64,000 nt of DNA from Pseudomonas laurylsulfatiphila. GTDB taxonomy: Bacteria > Pseudomonadota > Gammaproteobacteria > Pseudomonadales > Pseudomonadaceae. Under the pieces are notes generated by a model. The model made no database searches. It worked only from the letters and a program-made list of their open reading frames with translations, and was not told where the DNA came from. Positions 9,908 through 20,565 of this stretch are shown here, piece by piece (the stretch's first letter is position 1; each line of letters starts with the position of its first letter). Position numbers and translations under genes: made by a program. Where the stretch lies: NCBI RefSeq assembly GCF_002934665.1, contig NZ_NIRS01000004.1, forward strand, positions 250,501 through 314,500. The letters run 5' to 3'.

Positions 9908-10825
9908 ATGATTTCCTGGGTCGGCATCGATATCTCCAAATCAAACCTGGTTGTATGGGTTCAACCTCAAGGTGAAGGTTTTGACCTTCCCAATACGTCA
10001 GAAGGCTTTGTTGAGCTGATTGAGCGCCTGAGCCAGTACGAGGTTGACCGGGTTCTGCTGGAGGCCACCGGTGGGTACGAATGCAAGGTCATGGCGGCGC
10101 TGCAAGGCGCCAACTTCAAAGTGCTTAGAATCAATCCCCGCCGGGCCAGAGCCTTCGCCGTGGCCATGGGCAAGAATGCCAAGACCGACCCCATCGACGC
10201 GGCCGTGCTGGCGGACTTCGCTGAAGTGCTGCATGCATCCCGCGACAAAATCATTTCGCCGGAACGTGAAGCACTGCGCGAGTTGATCCAGTTGCGCGAG
10301 CAGTTTGTTCAGCAACGAGACGACAACAAGCGCCGGCTTCAGCAAGTTCAACTACCCGCTGTTACCGTGGCGATCAAAGGTCTTGTTCACTACCTGCAAG
10401 TGCAGATCAAGCAGCTCGATAAAACCATCCATCAGAGCATGCATGAGCTGGATGCCGAAAAAGCCGAGCGACTCATTTCCGTTAAAGGCATCGGTACGGT
10501 GGCCACAGCCAGCTTGCTGGTTTATCTGCCCGAATTGGGAGCGCTTGATCGTCGTGAAGTGGCGGCCTTGGCGGGAATTGCGCCGTACAACGACGACAGC
10601 GGCAATCACAGCGGAAAACGTCAAATCTACGGAGGCAGAGCCCGCGTCAGACGTGCGCTTTACATGTCTTGCTGGGTCGTGATCCGTCATCAGCCAGACT
10701 TCAAGGCACGTTATGACGCTCTTCGGGAGCGAGGCAAGAGCGCGAAAGTCGCGCTCATCGCCTGCATGCGGATCCTACTGATCAGGCTGAATGCCATGTT
10801 GCGGGACGGCACCGAGTGGCGGTGA
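9908..10825 (+). CDS. IS110-family transposase (DEDD recombinase)
   Basis: The 305-aa enzyme has an N-terminal RuvC-like DEDD domain with D8, E52, D94 and D97 (VGID, LLEATGG, KTDPIDA). A coiled linker (about 115-180) follows, then the C-terminal Transposase_20 domain carrying the conserved serine in YNDDSGNHSGK (S231 by motif position). All expected catalytic residues are present and the frame is intact, so the element may be active. The stop lies about 25 bases from the right end of the element. By family knowledge it would act with the upstream bridge RNA to recombine element ends and target. Confidence 0.95.
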   Translation: MISWVGIDISKSNLVVWVQPQGEGFDLPNTSEGFVELIERLSQYEVDRVLLEATGGYECKVMAALQGANFKVLRINPRRARAFAVAMGKNAKTDPIDAAVLADFAEVLHASRDKIISPEREALRELIQLREQFVQQRDDNKRRLQQVQLPAVTVAIKGLVHYLQVQIKQLDKTIHQSMHELDAEKAERLISVKGIGTVATASLLVYLPELGALDRREVAALAGIAPYNDDSGNHSGKRQIYGGRARVRRALYMSCWVVIRHQPDFKARYDALRERGKSAKVALIACMRILLIRLNAMLRDGTEWR

Positions 10826-10902
10826 CGAGTGGCAGGGGGAAGACAGTTGCTCCCACAGGTTTATTGGGCGTTCCCGGGATCTGCGCCTGGCCATGATCCC
10901 CC

Positions 10903-10990
10903 TGTAGGAGCGAGCCTGCTCGCGATGGCGGTGTGTCAGGCGAAGTAGATGCTGGCTGTACTGGCCTCATCGCGAGCAGGCTCGCTCCTA
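10903..10990. repeat. Inverted pair of REP elements (BIME)
   Basis: TGTAGGAGCGAGCCTGCTCG and its reverse complement lie about 45 bases apart downstream of fimV. They match the REP pair at 607-692 in type and arrangement. Confidence 0.85.
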
Positions 10991-11004
10991 AAAGGTTATC
11001 GCCC

Positions 11005-11036
11005 AAACAAAAACGGCAGCCTCACCGGGCTGCCGT
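11005..11036 (-). terminator. Terminator of fimV
   Basis: The minus strand has ACGGCAGCC / GGCTGCCGT (9 bp) with a 6-base loop, followed by TTTTTGTTT, 24 bases after the fimV stop. Confidence 0.85.
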
Positions 11037-11059
11037 TCTGTTTACAACCTGACGATCAC

Positions 11060-13669
11060 TCAAGCCAGACGCGAAAGCATCTCCCTGGCTTCGCTCTTCT
11101 GCTCGTCACTGCCTTCGCTCACGACCTCATTGAGGATGTCGCGGGCACCGTCGCTGTCTCCCATGTCGATATAGGCCTGGGCCAGATCGAGCTTGGTAGC
11201 GGCTTCATCGGTACCCGAGAGGAAGTCGAACTCGTCATCGCCATCCAGTGCGGCATCGGCTTCGGTAAAGGTCGGCTCACCGATGCTGCTGGACAAGCTT
11301 TCCAGCTCGGCGTTGACATCATCCAGCTCGGCGGCGAACGCATCCGGCGTGCTCATTTCGTCGGCCAGCGACAGGTCGAAGTCGGCAGGCAAATCCAGAT
11401 CATCCAGCGCAACGTCAGGAACAGCCGGGGTTTCGGCGACTGGAAAATCCTTCACGCCTTCATCCAGATCCAGCAGGAAATCATCCTCAGCCAGCATCGC
11501 CGGCGACGGCTGCGCACCGAGATCCAGGTCAAGATCGAAGTCCGACAGGTCGTCGAGGTTTTCCTTGATTTCGGTCTGTTGCTGCAACACCGACTCAAAA
11601 CTCAGATCGTCATCCAGCGGGAATTCGTCCAGATCCGCCAAAGCCACCACCTCAGGCTCCGGAACAGGTGCAGGCGCCACAGGCTGGATCGTGTCCAGAT
11701 CATCCAGGCTCAGGTCGAAGGCGCTGTCGAGGTCATCCTCAAGCGGCGTCGGTTCCGGCGCGGGTGCTTGCGGCTCATCGAGCAACAGGTCCTTGACGTA
11801 CTGCGCGTCCAGCTCGGCAGCAACGGCGGCTGCAGCGATGCCACCGGCAGCGACCAGCGCCATGGCCGGGAAGCGGCTTTTGAGTTTTTCGACCTGGGCG
11901 AAGTTGTCGCCGTTGGCCACCAGCTTGCGCTCCTGGCCGACGAACGCATCGCGGTCGCCTTGCTGGCCGTAGACTTCCATCAGCTTCAAGCGCAAATCGC
12001 TGCGCTGCGGCTCTCGCTTGACGCCGTCCTCCAGCAACGCGGCAGCCTGGTTCAGGCGACCGGCATCGATGTGCGACTGAGCCTGGCCCAGCACGTCATC
12101 GGAACGCTCGGCAGCCGGCGACACCAATGGTGCGGCGATCGGCGTGGTCATCACGACCGGGGCAATGACCGGCGCGGGTGCAGGAGCTGGCGTCGGTGCA
12201 GTCGCCAGCTTCACGCTTGGCGACGGAACTTCCAGGCCTTCGAAGCTGCTTTCCGGCAAGTCGAGATCGGCCGAGAACGGCTGCTCTTCGGCCAGGGCAC
12301 GCGCCATGCGCTGATGCTTCTCGGCTGCTTGCTGGGCTTTGCGGCGGCGCGCCAGCAACAGCAGCAAGAGCAGCAGAACGACAGCACCGCCACCCACCAG
12401 GCCCAGCAGCACCGGATTGCTCAGCAACTCATTGAATTTCTGATCATCGGATGTGGCCGGCGTCGCCTCGGCAGGTTGCCCGACCGGCGCCGCAGCTGCC
12501 TCGGGCGCCGTGGCCACTGGCGCAGTGTCTGCCGGAGCAGGTGCAGCCGGATTGGGCGCCAGCTCGGCCGACATTGCCGGAGCCGTTGCGGTGCCTGGTG
12601 CGCCAGTCGCGCCCTCGGCCTGCAACTTGGCCAGTTGATTGTTCTTCAACTCGAGCAGGCGCTGCAGCTTGTCCATCTGACTTTGCAGGTCGGCCACGCG
12701 GCTCTTCAGTTCGGCGTTATCACGACGACTGGTGTCGAGGCTTTCCTGAGTCACCGCCAGCTTGTTGCTAAGGGCCGCGGCATCGCCGGCAGGCCCTTTG
12801 CCACGATTCTTGCCGGACTCGGCAGACACCAGGCTCAGTTTGTCGCCGGCCGCTTGAGTCGGAGCAACATCGGTGCGAGCGCGATTGGTGGCGTCCAGTT
12901 GCTGCTGCCCCGCCCCGGGCTTGGCGACATAACGGCGACCCTGACGCCAGGCCTTGTTCTGCGCGGCCACCTCGGCGATGGCCTTGGGTTGCGGCAGGTT
13001 GGTGCTCTGCGCCTGATCCGGCATACGCAGCACCTGGCCGGTTTTCAGGCGGTTGATGTTGCCGTCAATGAAGGCGTCCGGGTTCAGCGCCTGAATGGCC
13101 AGCATGGTTTGCTGGATCGAACCGCCATTACGCGCCTTCGCGGCGATTTCCCACAGGGTATCGCGCGGCGTGGTGGTGTATTGCGATGGTTTGGTCGCAC
13201 CGGTAACCGGCGCAGCGACAGTTGAACTCGGTGCGGATTGCGCAGCCGCCTCGGCGGTTTGCGACGAGAATTTCGATGGATCGAGCAGCACACTGTAGTC
13301 GCGCAGCAAACGGCCGTTCGGCCACATCACCTGAACCAGGAATTTCACCATCGGCTCGGAGAGCGGCTTGCTGGAGGTCACGCGCAGGATGCTTTTGCCG
13401 TTGGCGTTAAGCACCGGGGTGAAGGTCAAGTCATTCAGAAACGCCTGGCGGTCGACACCGGCCTTGGCGAAATCTTCCGGCGAAGCCAGGCTCGGCACCA
13501 ATTCGGCAGCGGTGAGGTCCTTGACATCGAGCAGCTCGATTTCCGCCACCAGCGGCTGGTTGAGCGTCGATTTCAGGGTCAGTTCCCCGAGCCCGAGGGC
13601 ATGCGCCATACCGGAGGACAGCGCCGAGGCGGCCGCTATTGCTAACACCAGTTTGCGAACTTGAACCAT
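11060..13669 (-). CDS. fimV: FimV polar hub / peptidoglycan-binding protein
   Basis: The 869-aa protein has a signal peptide (about 1-24, ending MAHA) and a conserved N-terminal FimV domain (GLGELTLKSTLNQPL). A LysM peptidoglycan-binding module follows (about 180-235), then a coiled-coil segment (about 310-355) and one transmembrane helix (about 421-443). A long acidic cytoplasmic stretch ends in the FimV C-terminal TPR (DLAQAYIDMGDSDGARDIL). In P. aeruginosa FimV organises type IV pilus assembly at the pole and activates the adenylate cyclase CyaB. The acidic region is rich in repeated DLDL blocks. Its usual neighbour truA is present, separated here by the IS110 element. Confidence 0.93.
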   Translation of the reverse strand: MVQVRKLVLAIAAASALSSGMAHALGLGELTLKSTLNQPLVAEIELLDVKDLTAAELVPSLASPEDFAKAGVDRQAFLNDLTFTPVLNANGKSILRVTSSKPLSEPMVKFLVQVMWPNGRLLRDYSVLLDPSKFSSQTAEAAAQSAPSSTVAAPVTGATKPSQYTTTPRDTLWEIAAKARNGGSIQQTMLAIQALNPDAFIDGNINRLKTGQVLRMPDQAQSTNLPQPKAIAEVAAQNKAWRQGRRYVAKPGAGQQQLDATNRARTDVAPTQAAGDKLSLVSAESGKNRGKGPAGDAAALSNKLAVTQESLDTSRRDNAELKSRVADLQSQMDKLQRLLELKNNQLAKLQAEGATGAPGTATAPAMSAELAPNPAAPAPADTAPVATAPEAAAAPVGQPAEATPATSDDQKFNELLSNPVLLGLVGGGAVVLLLLLLLLARRRKAQQAAEKHQRMARALAEEQPFSADLDLPESSFEGLEVPSPSVKLATAPTPAPAPAPVIAPVVMTTPIAAPLVSPAAERSDDVLGQAQSHIDAGRLNQAAALLEDGVKREPQRSDLRLKLMEVYGQQGDRDAFVGQERKLVANGDNFAQVEKLKSRFPAMALVAAGGIAAAAVAAELDAQYVKDLLLDEPQAPAPEPTPLEDDLDSAFDLSLDDLDTIQPVAPAPVPEPEVVALADLDEFPLDDDLSFESVLQQQTEIKENLDDLSDFDLDLDLGAQPSPAMLAEDDFLLDLDEGVKDFPVAETPAVPDVALDDLDLPADFDLSLADEMSTPDAFAAELDDVNAELESLSSSIGEPTFTEADAALDGDDEFDFLSGTDEAATKLDLAQAYIDMGDSDGARDILNEVVSEGSDEQKSEAREMLSRLA

Positions 13670-13874
13670 TAGCTCATCCTTAGTTTGAACATTCCTCGGC
13701 CAGCGAGAAGATATTGATAGCCGCCGCCGTAAGGCATTGCGTGCAACGACGAAGGTCGTCGCGCGCGATCATTTGATTGATGCCCCGGAAAGCCCCGCAG
13801 AGTGGCTCGCCTTCAGCGCTCCGGCAAGCATAGGCTCGCGCGGAATCATTCGACAAATTGTTGCAAAGTATCTT

Positions 13875-14885
13875 TTACAGGAGGTCTTTAATCAACAACT
13901 CAGCCAGCTGCACAGCGTTGAGCGCGGCGCCTTTGCGTACGTTATCTGACGTCAGCCACAAATTAAGTTCCGACAGGTCGTCGATACCGTGGCGAACCCG
14001 CCCCACGTAGACCACATCCTGCCCTACCGCGTCACCTACCGGCGTCGGGTAATCGCCCGCCTCGACCAGTTCGATACCGGGCGCGTCTTCCAACGCAGCA
14101 TTGACTTTGGCTAGATCAATGTCCTTTGCGCACTGCAGGGTCACGCTATAGCTATCGCCAAAAAACACCGGGGCTTGAATGCAAGTGACGGAAATCTTCA
14201 ATGCAGGCAGCGCCATGACCTGACGCAGCTCCCGCACCAAGCGCTTTTCCAGCAGCGTATGACCTTGTTCATCCGGCTTGCCGACCTGGGCCAACAGGTT
14301 GAAGGCTATCTGCCGGTCAAAGAATTTCGGTTCCAGCGGCCGCACATTCAGCAGTTCAGCGGTTTGCCGGGCGAGCTCGCTCACGGCTTCACGGCCCTGG
14401 GCCGATACCGCCAGGCTGGCGGTCAGGCTGACGCGCTGCAAATCGAGTACATCCATCAGCGGCGCGAGCACCACCGCCAGCGTGGTAGCCGACGGACTTG
14501 GACCGCTGACCAGAAACGGCTTTTTCAAGCCCGCCAACACCTGAGCGTTGGCCTCCGGCACGACCTGCGGCGCCTTGTCCGCCGGCAAGGCACCGGACAG
14601 ATCGATCACCGAGCAACCGGCATCGGTCGCACGGGAAGCAAAACTCAAGGAAACAGCCGGGCCGGCGGCAAAAAATGCCAACTGCACCTTGCTGAAGTCG
14701 AACTCATCGACTTCCCGCACCCGCACGTTCTTGCCGCGATAGGGTACGGAACTGCCGGCCGACTCGCTGCTGGCCAACAGGTGCAGGGTGCCGATCGGGA
14801 AATCGCGCTCTTCGAGAATCTGCACGAGTGTTTCGCCGACAGTACCGGTGGCGCCGATCACGGCAATATCAATGGACTGGTTCAT
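13875..14885 (-). CDS. Aspartate-semialdehyde dehydrogenase-like protein lacking the catalytic cysteine (USG-1 type)
   Basis: The 336-aa protein has the Rossmann motif GATGTVG at 11-17 and the overall ASADH layout. At the position of the usual NPNCST active-site segment it reads GPSPSAT (128-134), so the nucleophilic cysteine is absent. It is therefore unlikely to reduce aspartyl phosphate and resembles the USG-1 proteins of gamma-proteobacteria, whose role is not settled. It sits between the true asd and fimV, a conserved pseudomonad position, which argues for a retained function rather than decay. Confidence 0.8.
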   Translation of the reverse strand: MNQSIDIAVIGATGTVGETLVQILEERDFPIGTLHLLASSESAGSSVPYRGKNVRVREVDEFDFSKVQLAFFAAGPAVSLSFASRATDAGCSVIDLSGALPADKAPQVVPEANAQVLAGLKKPFLVSGPSPSATTLAVVLAPLMDVLDLQRVSLTASLAVSAQGREAVSELARQTAELLNVRPLEPKFFDRQIAFNLLAQVGKPDEQGHTLLEKRLVRELRQVMALPALKISVTCIQAPVFFGDSYSVTLQCAKDIDLAKVNAALEDAPGIELVEAGDYPTPVGDAVGQDVVYVGRVRHGIDDLSELNLWLTSDNVRKGAALNAVQLAELLIKDLL

Positions 14886-14954
14886 GGCTTGGCCTCTGGC
14901 GAAACGGGGGGAGCGGCACTTTACCGGGTGGGTGGCGGTTCGGCAATTTAGAAC

Positions 14955-15031
14955 AAAAGATCGCAGCCTTCGGCAGCTCCTACAGGAGATACGAGTTCCC
15001 CTGTAGGAGCTGCCGAAGGCTGCGATCTTTT
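14955..15031. repeat. Long inverted repeat of the GATCGCAGCCTTCGGCAGCTCC family
   Basis: Two near-perfect arms of about 30 bases (AAAAGATCGCAGCCTTCGGC and its complement) face each other across a 15-base loop. The GTAGGAG ends point inward, opposite to the copies at 26500 and 33781. Confidence 0.85.
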
Positions 15032-15039
15032 AACAACGA

Positions 15040-15073
15040 TAAAAAAACCCGCACCTCTTTCAAGGCGCGGGTT
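15040..15073 (-). terminator. Terminator of asd
   Basis: The minus strand has AACCCGC / GCGGGTT with an additional inner stem, followed by seven T, 20 bases after the asd stop. Confidence 0.85.
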
Positions 15074-15092
15074 CTTTCATTGCATCAGTCGA

Positions 15093-16205
15093 TCAACGCT
15101 CGAGCAGGATCCGCAGCATGCGACGCAGCGGTTCGGCCGCGCCCCACAGCAACTGGTCGCCGACGGTGAACGCGCCGACGAACTGCGAGCCCATGTTCAG
15201 CTTGCGCAGACGGCCAACCGGGATGTTCAGGGTGCCGGTGACCTTGTTCGGGCTCAGCTCCTGAATGCTGGTCTCGCGGCTGTTCGGCACCAGCTTGACC
15301 CAAGGGTTGTGCTGGCTGATCAGTCCTTCGATATCGGCGATCGGCACGTCTTTGTTCAGCTTGATGGTCAGCGCCTGGCTATGGCAGCGCATGGCGCCGA
15401 TGCGCACGCAGATGCCATCGACCGGGATCGGGCTCTTGAAGCGACCGAGGATCTTGTTGGTCTCGGCCTGGGCCTTCCACTCTTCACGGCTTTGACCGTT
15501 CGGCAGTTCCTTGTCGATCCACGGGATCAGACTGCCGGCCAGCGGTACGCCGAAGTTTTCGGTCGGGTACGCGTCACTGCGCATGGCTTCGGCCACACGA
15601 CGGTCGATGTCGAGGATCGCGCTGGCCGGATCGGCCAGTTGATCGGCGACAGCGGCGTGGGTCGCACCCATCTGCTTGATCAGTTCACGCATGTTCTGCG
15701 CGCCGGCACCGGAGGCCGCCTGATAGGTCATGGCGCTCATCCATTCCACCAGGCCCGCTTCGAACAGGCCACCGAGGCCCATCAGCATCAGGCTGACGGT
15801 GCAGTTGCCGCCGATGTAGTTCTTGGTGCCCGCATCGAGCTGCTGGTCGATGACCTTGCGGTTCACCGGGTCCAGCACGATCACCGCGTCATCCTGCATG
15901 CGCAGGCTGGAAGCGGCGTCGATCCAGTAACCCTGCCAGCCGGCTTCGCGCAGCTTGGGGAAGACTTCGCTGGTGTAGTCGCCACCCTGGCAGGTCAGAA
16001 TCACGTCGAGGGTTTTCAGCTCTTCAATGCTGTAAGCGTCCTTGAGCGGAGCAATGTCCTTGCCCACGGACGGGCCTTGGCCACCGACATTGGAAGTGGT
16101 GAAAAACACCGGCTCGATAAGATCGAAATCCTGCTCTTCCAGCATCCGCTGCATGAGCACGGAACCGACCATACCGCGCCAACCGATCAGACCTACACGT
16201 TTCAT
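15093..16205 (-). CDS. asd: Aspartate-semialdehyde dehydrogenase
   Basis: The 370-aa NADPH enzyme forms aspartate semialdehyde, the branch point to lysine/diaminopimelate, methionine and threonine. The cofactor motif GWRGMVG is at 8-14 and the catalytic cysteine is C135 in GGNCTVSLM. The [11 protein letters not shown] substrate segment is near 163-173. It belongs to the long gamma-proteobacterial ASADH class. leuB is upstream on the same strand with a 66-base gap, and its own terminator follows it. Confidence 0.96.
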   Translation of the reverse strand: MKRVGLIGWRGMVGSVLMQRMLEEQDFDLIEPVFFTTSNVGGQGPSVGKDIAPLKDAYSIEELKTLDVILTCQGGDYTSEVFPKLREAGWQGYWIDAASSLRMQDDAVIVLDPVNRKVIDQQLDAGTKNYIGGNCTVSLMLMGLGGLFEAGLVEWMSAMTYQAASGAGAQNMRELIKQMGATHAAVADQLADPASAILDIDRRVAEAMRSDAYPTENFGVPLAGSLIPWIDKELPNGQSREEWKAQAETNKILGRFKSPIPVDGICVRIGAMRCHSQALTIKLNKDVPIADIEGLISQHNPWVKLVPNSRETSIQELSPNKVTGTLNIPVGRLRKLNMGSQFVGAFTVGDQLLWGAAEPLRRMLRILLER

Positions 16206-16271
16206 CGCAACTACACCTTCTTGAAATGTGGGCCGCTGCCTTGTCTTGAATTTGGCAGCGGGCCCGAGAGA

Positions 16272-17354
<1,083 letters not shown>

Positions 17355-17419
17355 GCTTTCCTCATGTCATCAGTCGGTGCACCCTTGGGCGCTCCCGGAA
17401 AAATTCTATCGCTCGACAC

Positions 17420-18187
17420 CTATCGTTCTACAAACAGCACCAGCACATCGGTACTGAACGAACCATCGGCCTCAATCTCAAAATATTCGCGCACTTCGTT
17501 GCCCATGGACTGCTGCAACTGGCGGATCGCCGCGCGCATCACTTCAGGGGTGCGCATGCGCTCGACCCAGCTGTTGTACTCCAGGCGCAAGCGTTGACGG
17601 GTGGTACTGCGGGTGTGCAACCCCGCCTCACTGACCTGGCGCAGCCACTCACCGGCGGAATAATCGCGCACATGGCTGGTGTCGCGCAGCACTTCGACGC
17701 TTTGCAGGTAAGTGTCGAACAACGGACTGCCCGGTGACAACACGTCGACAAATGCCGCCACGCCACCCGGTTTCAACACCCGGCGCACTTCCCGCAGGGC
17801 CACGCCCAGATCGCTCCAATGGTGCGCCGAATAGCGGCTGAAGACGAAATCGAATTCGCCATCGGCGAACGGCAGGCGCTCGGCGGCACCGTTGACCGTG
17901 GTCACGTTGCTCAAACCACGCTCGGCAGCGGCAGCCGTCACCACATCGAGCATCTGTTGCGACAGGTCGTAGGCCACGACTTCCTTGACCAGCGGCGCTA
18001 CGTGGAAACTCACGTGACCGGCGCCACAACCCAGGTCCAGGACCCGGGCATTGCCCTGCCCCGCCAGTTCAGCCTGTAGCAGCGCGAATTCGGTGCCTTG
18101 AGCGTGGACGGCGCTGCTCAGGTAGGCCGAGGCCTGTTCACCGAATTGCTTTTGGACTACCTGGCTGTGCTGGGCGGTGCTGGTCAT
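17420..18187 (-). CDS. Class I SAM-dependent methyltransferase
   Basis: The 255-aa Methyltransf_11-type protein has SAM motif I VLDLGCGAGHVSF (about 49-61), motif II AYDLS (about 72-76) and the post-motif FSRYSAHHWSDL. The start MTSTAQHSQ at 18187 has GGAAGT upstream. It lies between leuD and leuB, a position conserved in pseudomonads. It resembles UbiE/BioC-like small-molecule methyltransferases, but the substrate is unknown and nothing in the sequence ties it chemically to leucine synthesis. Confidence 0.85.
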   Translation of the reverse strand: MTSTAQHSQVVQKQFGEQASAYLSSAVHAQGTEFALLQAELAGQGNARVLDLGCGAGHVSFHVAPLVKEVVAYDLSQQMLDVVTAAAAERGLSNVTTVNGAAERLPFADGEFDFVFSRYSAHHWSDLGVALREVRRVLKPGGVAAFVDVLSPGSPLFDTYLQSVEVLRDTSHVRDYSAGEWLRQVSEAGLHTRSTTRQRLRLEYNSWVERMRTPEVMRAAIRQLQQSMGNEVREYFEIEADGSFSTDVLVLFVER

Positions 18188-18234
18188 GGGGACTTCCTTT
18201 TTGGGGTGAGTCTTTGGGTGTTTGGGCTGCCGCC

Positions 18235-18309
18235 TTCGCGAGCAGGCTCGCTCCCACATTGGACTTTCAGTGTTTACAAAGTCCCTGTGGGAGCGAGCCT
18301 GCTCGCGAA
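18235..18309. repeat. Inverted pair of REP elements (BIME)
   Basis: TTCGCGAGCAGGCTCGCTCC and its exact reverse complement are separated by about 27 bases. They lie between leuD and the methyltransferase gene, inside the leu transcription unit, where they may form an RNA hairpin. Confidence 0.88.
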
Positions 18310-18343
18310 GAGGCCAGCCCTGCCTACATCAATTTCTGCTCAA

Positions 18344-18988
18344 TCACGCATCGCGAAACAGCCACGGCTGGCTCGCACGGTGCTTGGCTTCAAACGTTGC
18401 AATCGCATCGCCGTCCTGCAAGGTCAGGCCGATGTCGTCCAGGCCGTTCAACAGGCAATGCTTGCGGAACGCATCGATTTCAAAGCTCAACACCTTGCCG
18501 TCAGGGCGGGTCACGGTCTGGGCTTGCAGATCGACCTGCAACTGGTAGCCAGGATTGGCCTCGACCTGCTGGAACAGTTCGTCGACTTCGGCATCGCTCA
18601 AGATGATGGGCAGCAAGCCGTTCTTGAAGCTGTTGTTGAAGAAGATGTCGGCATAGCTCGGCGCGATGATGCTGCGGAAACCGTACTCTTCCAGCGCCCA
18701 CGGCGCGTGTTCACGACTGGAGCCGCAACCGAAGTTCTCACGGGCCAGCAACACGCTGGCGCCCTGGTAACGCTCGGCATTGAGGACGAAGTCCTTGTTG
18801 AGCGGACGCTTGGAGTTGTCCTGGTACGGCTGCCCCACATCCAGGTAACGCCATTCGTCGAACAGGTTCGGGCCAAAACCGGTGCGCTTGATCGACTTCA
18901 AGAACTGCTTCGGAATGATCTGGTCGGTGTCGACGTTGGCACGATCCAAAGGCGCGACAAGTCCAGTGTGCTGGGTAAAAGCTTTCAT
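18344..18988 (-). CDS. leuD: 3-isopropylmalate dehydratase small subunit
   Basis: The 214-aa swivel-domain subunit pairs with LeuC to isomerise 2- to 3-isopropylmalate. The segments [14 protein letters not shown] (about 18-31) and [19 protein letters not shown] (about 80-98) are diagnostic. It starts 10 bases after the leuC stop, so the two subunits are co-translated. Confidence 0.96.
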   Translation of the reverse strand: MKAFTQHTGLVAPLDRANVDTDQIIPKQFLKSIKRTGFGPNLFDEWRYLDVGQPYQDNSKRPLNKDFVLNAERYQGASVLLARENFGCGSSREHAPWALEEYGFRSIIAPSYADIFFNNSFKNGLLPIILSDAEVDELFQQVEANPGYQLQVDLQAQTVTRPDGKVLSFEIDAFRKHCLLNGLDDIGLTLQDGDAIATFEAKHRASQPWLFRDA

Positions 18989-18998
18989 GCTGCGCTCC

Positions 18999-20417
18999 TT
19001 AGATCAATTCACGGACGTCGACGAAACGACCGTTTACAGCAGCGGCCGCGGCCATGGCCGGGCTGACGAGGTGGGTACGGCCACCGGCGCCCTGACGGCC
19101 TTCGAAGTTACGGTTGGAGGTCGAGGCGCAATGCTCGCCACTTTCCAAACGGTCCGGGTTCATCGCCAGGCACATCGAGCAGCCCGGCTCACGCCATTCG
19201 AAACCGGCTTCGAGGAAAATCTTGTCCAGGCCTTCCGACTCGGCCTGAGCCTTCACCAGGCCCGAGCCCGGAACGACGATGGCCTGTTTGATGGTCGAGG
19301 CCACTTTGCGGCCCTTGGCGATCACCGCGGCGGCGCGCAGGTCTTCGATCCGCGAGTTGGTGCAGGAACCGATAAACACGCGGTCGAGCTGGATGTCGGT
19401 GATCGCCTGATTGGCGGTCAAACCCATGTATTTCAAGGCACGGACGATGGAGTCACGCTTGACCAGATCCATTTCCTTCGCAGGATCCGGCACGTTCTGA
19501 TCTACCGCCAACACCATTTCCGGCGAGGTGCCCCAGCTGACTTGCGGCTTGATCTGGGTCGCGTCCAGCTCGACAACCGTGTCGAACACTGCATCGGCGT
19601 CGGACACCAGGTCTTTCCAGGCTTCGACAGCCAGATCCCATTCCGCGCCTTTCGGAGCAAATGGACGACCCTTCACGTAGGCCACGGTCTTTTCGTCAGC
19701 CGCTACCAGACCTACGCGAGCACCGGCCTCGATGGACATGTTGCAGATGGTCATGCGGCCTTCGACGGACAGGTCGCGAATCGCGCTACCGGCGAATTCG
19801 ATGGCGTGGCCGTTACCGCCGGCGGTGCCGATCTTGCCGATCACGGCGAGCACGATGTCCTTGGCGGTCACGCCGAACGGCAATTGGCCTTCGACACGCA
19901 CCAGCATGTTTTTCATTTTCTTGGCGACCAGGCACTGGGTGGCGAGCACATGCTCGACCTCGGAAGTACCGATACCGTGAGCCAAGGCACCGAATGCGCC
20001 GTGAGTCGAGGTGTGGGAGTCGCCGCAGACCACGGTCATGCCCGGCAAGGTAGCGCCCTGCTCCGGGCCGATGACGTGGACGATGCCCTGGCGAACGTCG
20101 TTCATCTTGAACTCGACGATGCCGTATTCATCGCAGTTGTCATCGAGGGTCTGGACTTGCAGACGCGAGACCTGGTCAACGATGGCGTCGATGCCGCCCT
20201 TGCGCTCCGGCGTGGTCGGTACGTTGTGGTCCGGGGTCGCGATGTTGGCATCGATGCGCCATGGCTTGCGCCCGGCCAGACGCAGGCCTTCGAAGGCTTG
20301 CGGCGAGGTCACTTCGTGGATGATGTGACGATCGATGTAGATCAGCGCAGAGCCATCGTCGCGCTGCTTGACCAAATGCGAATCCCAGAGCTTGTCGTAG
20401 AGCGTTTTGCCGGCCAT
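18999..20417 (-). CDS. leuC: 3-isopropylmalate dehydratase large subunit
   Basis: The 472-aa aconitase-family subunit carries the [4Fe-4S] cluster. The cluster cysteines are in the [13 protein letters not shown] segment ([10 protein letters not shown]) and the GCSMCLAMN segment near the C-terminus, and the [12 protein letters not shown] motif is near 132-143. It is the first gene of the leuCD cluster. A LysR gene is divergent with a 148-base intergenic region that contains a candidate operator. Confidence 0.96.
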   Translation of the reverse strand: MAGKTLYDKLWDSHLVKQRDDGSALIYIDRHIIHEVTSPQAFEGLRLAGRKPWRIDANIATPDHNVPTTPERKGGIDAIVDQVSRLQVQTLDDNCDEYGIVEFKMNDVRQGIVHVIGPEQGATLPGMTVVCGDSHTSTHGAFGALAHGIGTSEVEHVLATQCLVAKKMKNMLVRVEGQLPFGVTAKDIVLAVIGKIGTAGGNGHAIEFAGSAIRDLSVEGRMTICNMSIEAGARVGLVAADEKTVAYVKGRPFAPKGAEWDLAVEAWKDLVSDADAVFDTVVELDATQIKPQVSWGTSPEMVLAVDQNVPDPAKEMDLVKRDSIVRALKYMGLTANQAITDIQLDRVFIGSCTNSRIEDLRAAAVIAKGRKVASTIKQAIVVPGSGLVKAQAESEGLDKIFLEAGFEWREPGCSMCLAMNPDRLESGEHCASTSNRNFEGRQGAGGRTHLVSPAMAAAAAVNGRFVDVRELI

Positions 20418-20470
20418 CAGACGGTTTCCTCATCAGCTTGTTTCTATGCCCCGGATTTTGAATGACTCAA

Positions 20471-20507
20471 TAACCCCTTGGCTTGTGAGGTCGATCCTAT
20501 GGGGTTA
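20471..20507. promoter_or_regulatory. Inverted repeat in the leuC-LysR intergenic region
   Basis: TAACCCC and GGGGTTA form a perfect 7-bp dyad separated by 23 bases, midway between the divergent leuC and LysR genes. It is a plausible regulatory site, but the long spacer is wider than the usual LysR T-N11-A box. Confidence 0.45.
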
Positions 20508-20565
20508 CATTAAATAACTCAAATTCATATTTTTTATGCTTTGGATAACCAACTGGAATACAAAC

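Larger units (their letters stand above)
9700..10851 (+). mobile_element. IS110-family insertion sequence, inserted in a REP
   Basis: The 1152-bp element has no terminal inverted repeats, as expected for IS110. A CT dinucleotide occurs at both junctions (9698-9699 and 10850-10851) and the flanks join to a REP when the element is removed. It has about 208 bases of non-coding DNA before the transposase and only about 26 after it, the arrangement of the IS110 (not IS1111) subgroup, with the guide RNA upstream. It separates truA from the fimV terminator and appears to interrupt no gene. Confidence 0.88.

Noticed and set aside
10949..13225. A 758-codon plus-strand frame across fimV
   Set aside because: It lies wholly antisense to fimV, whose domains are clear. 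High GC leaves the opposite strand open by chance.
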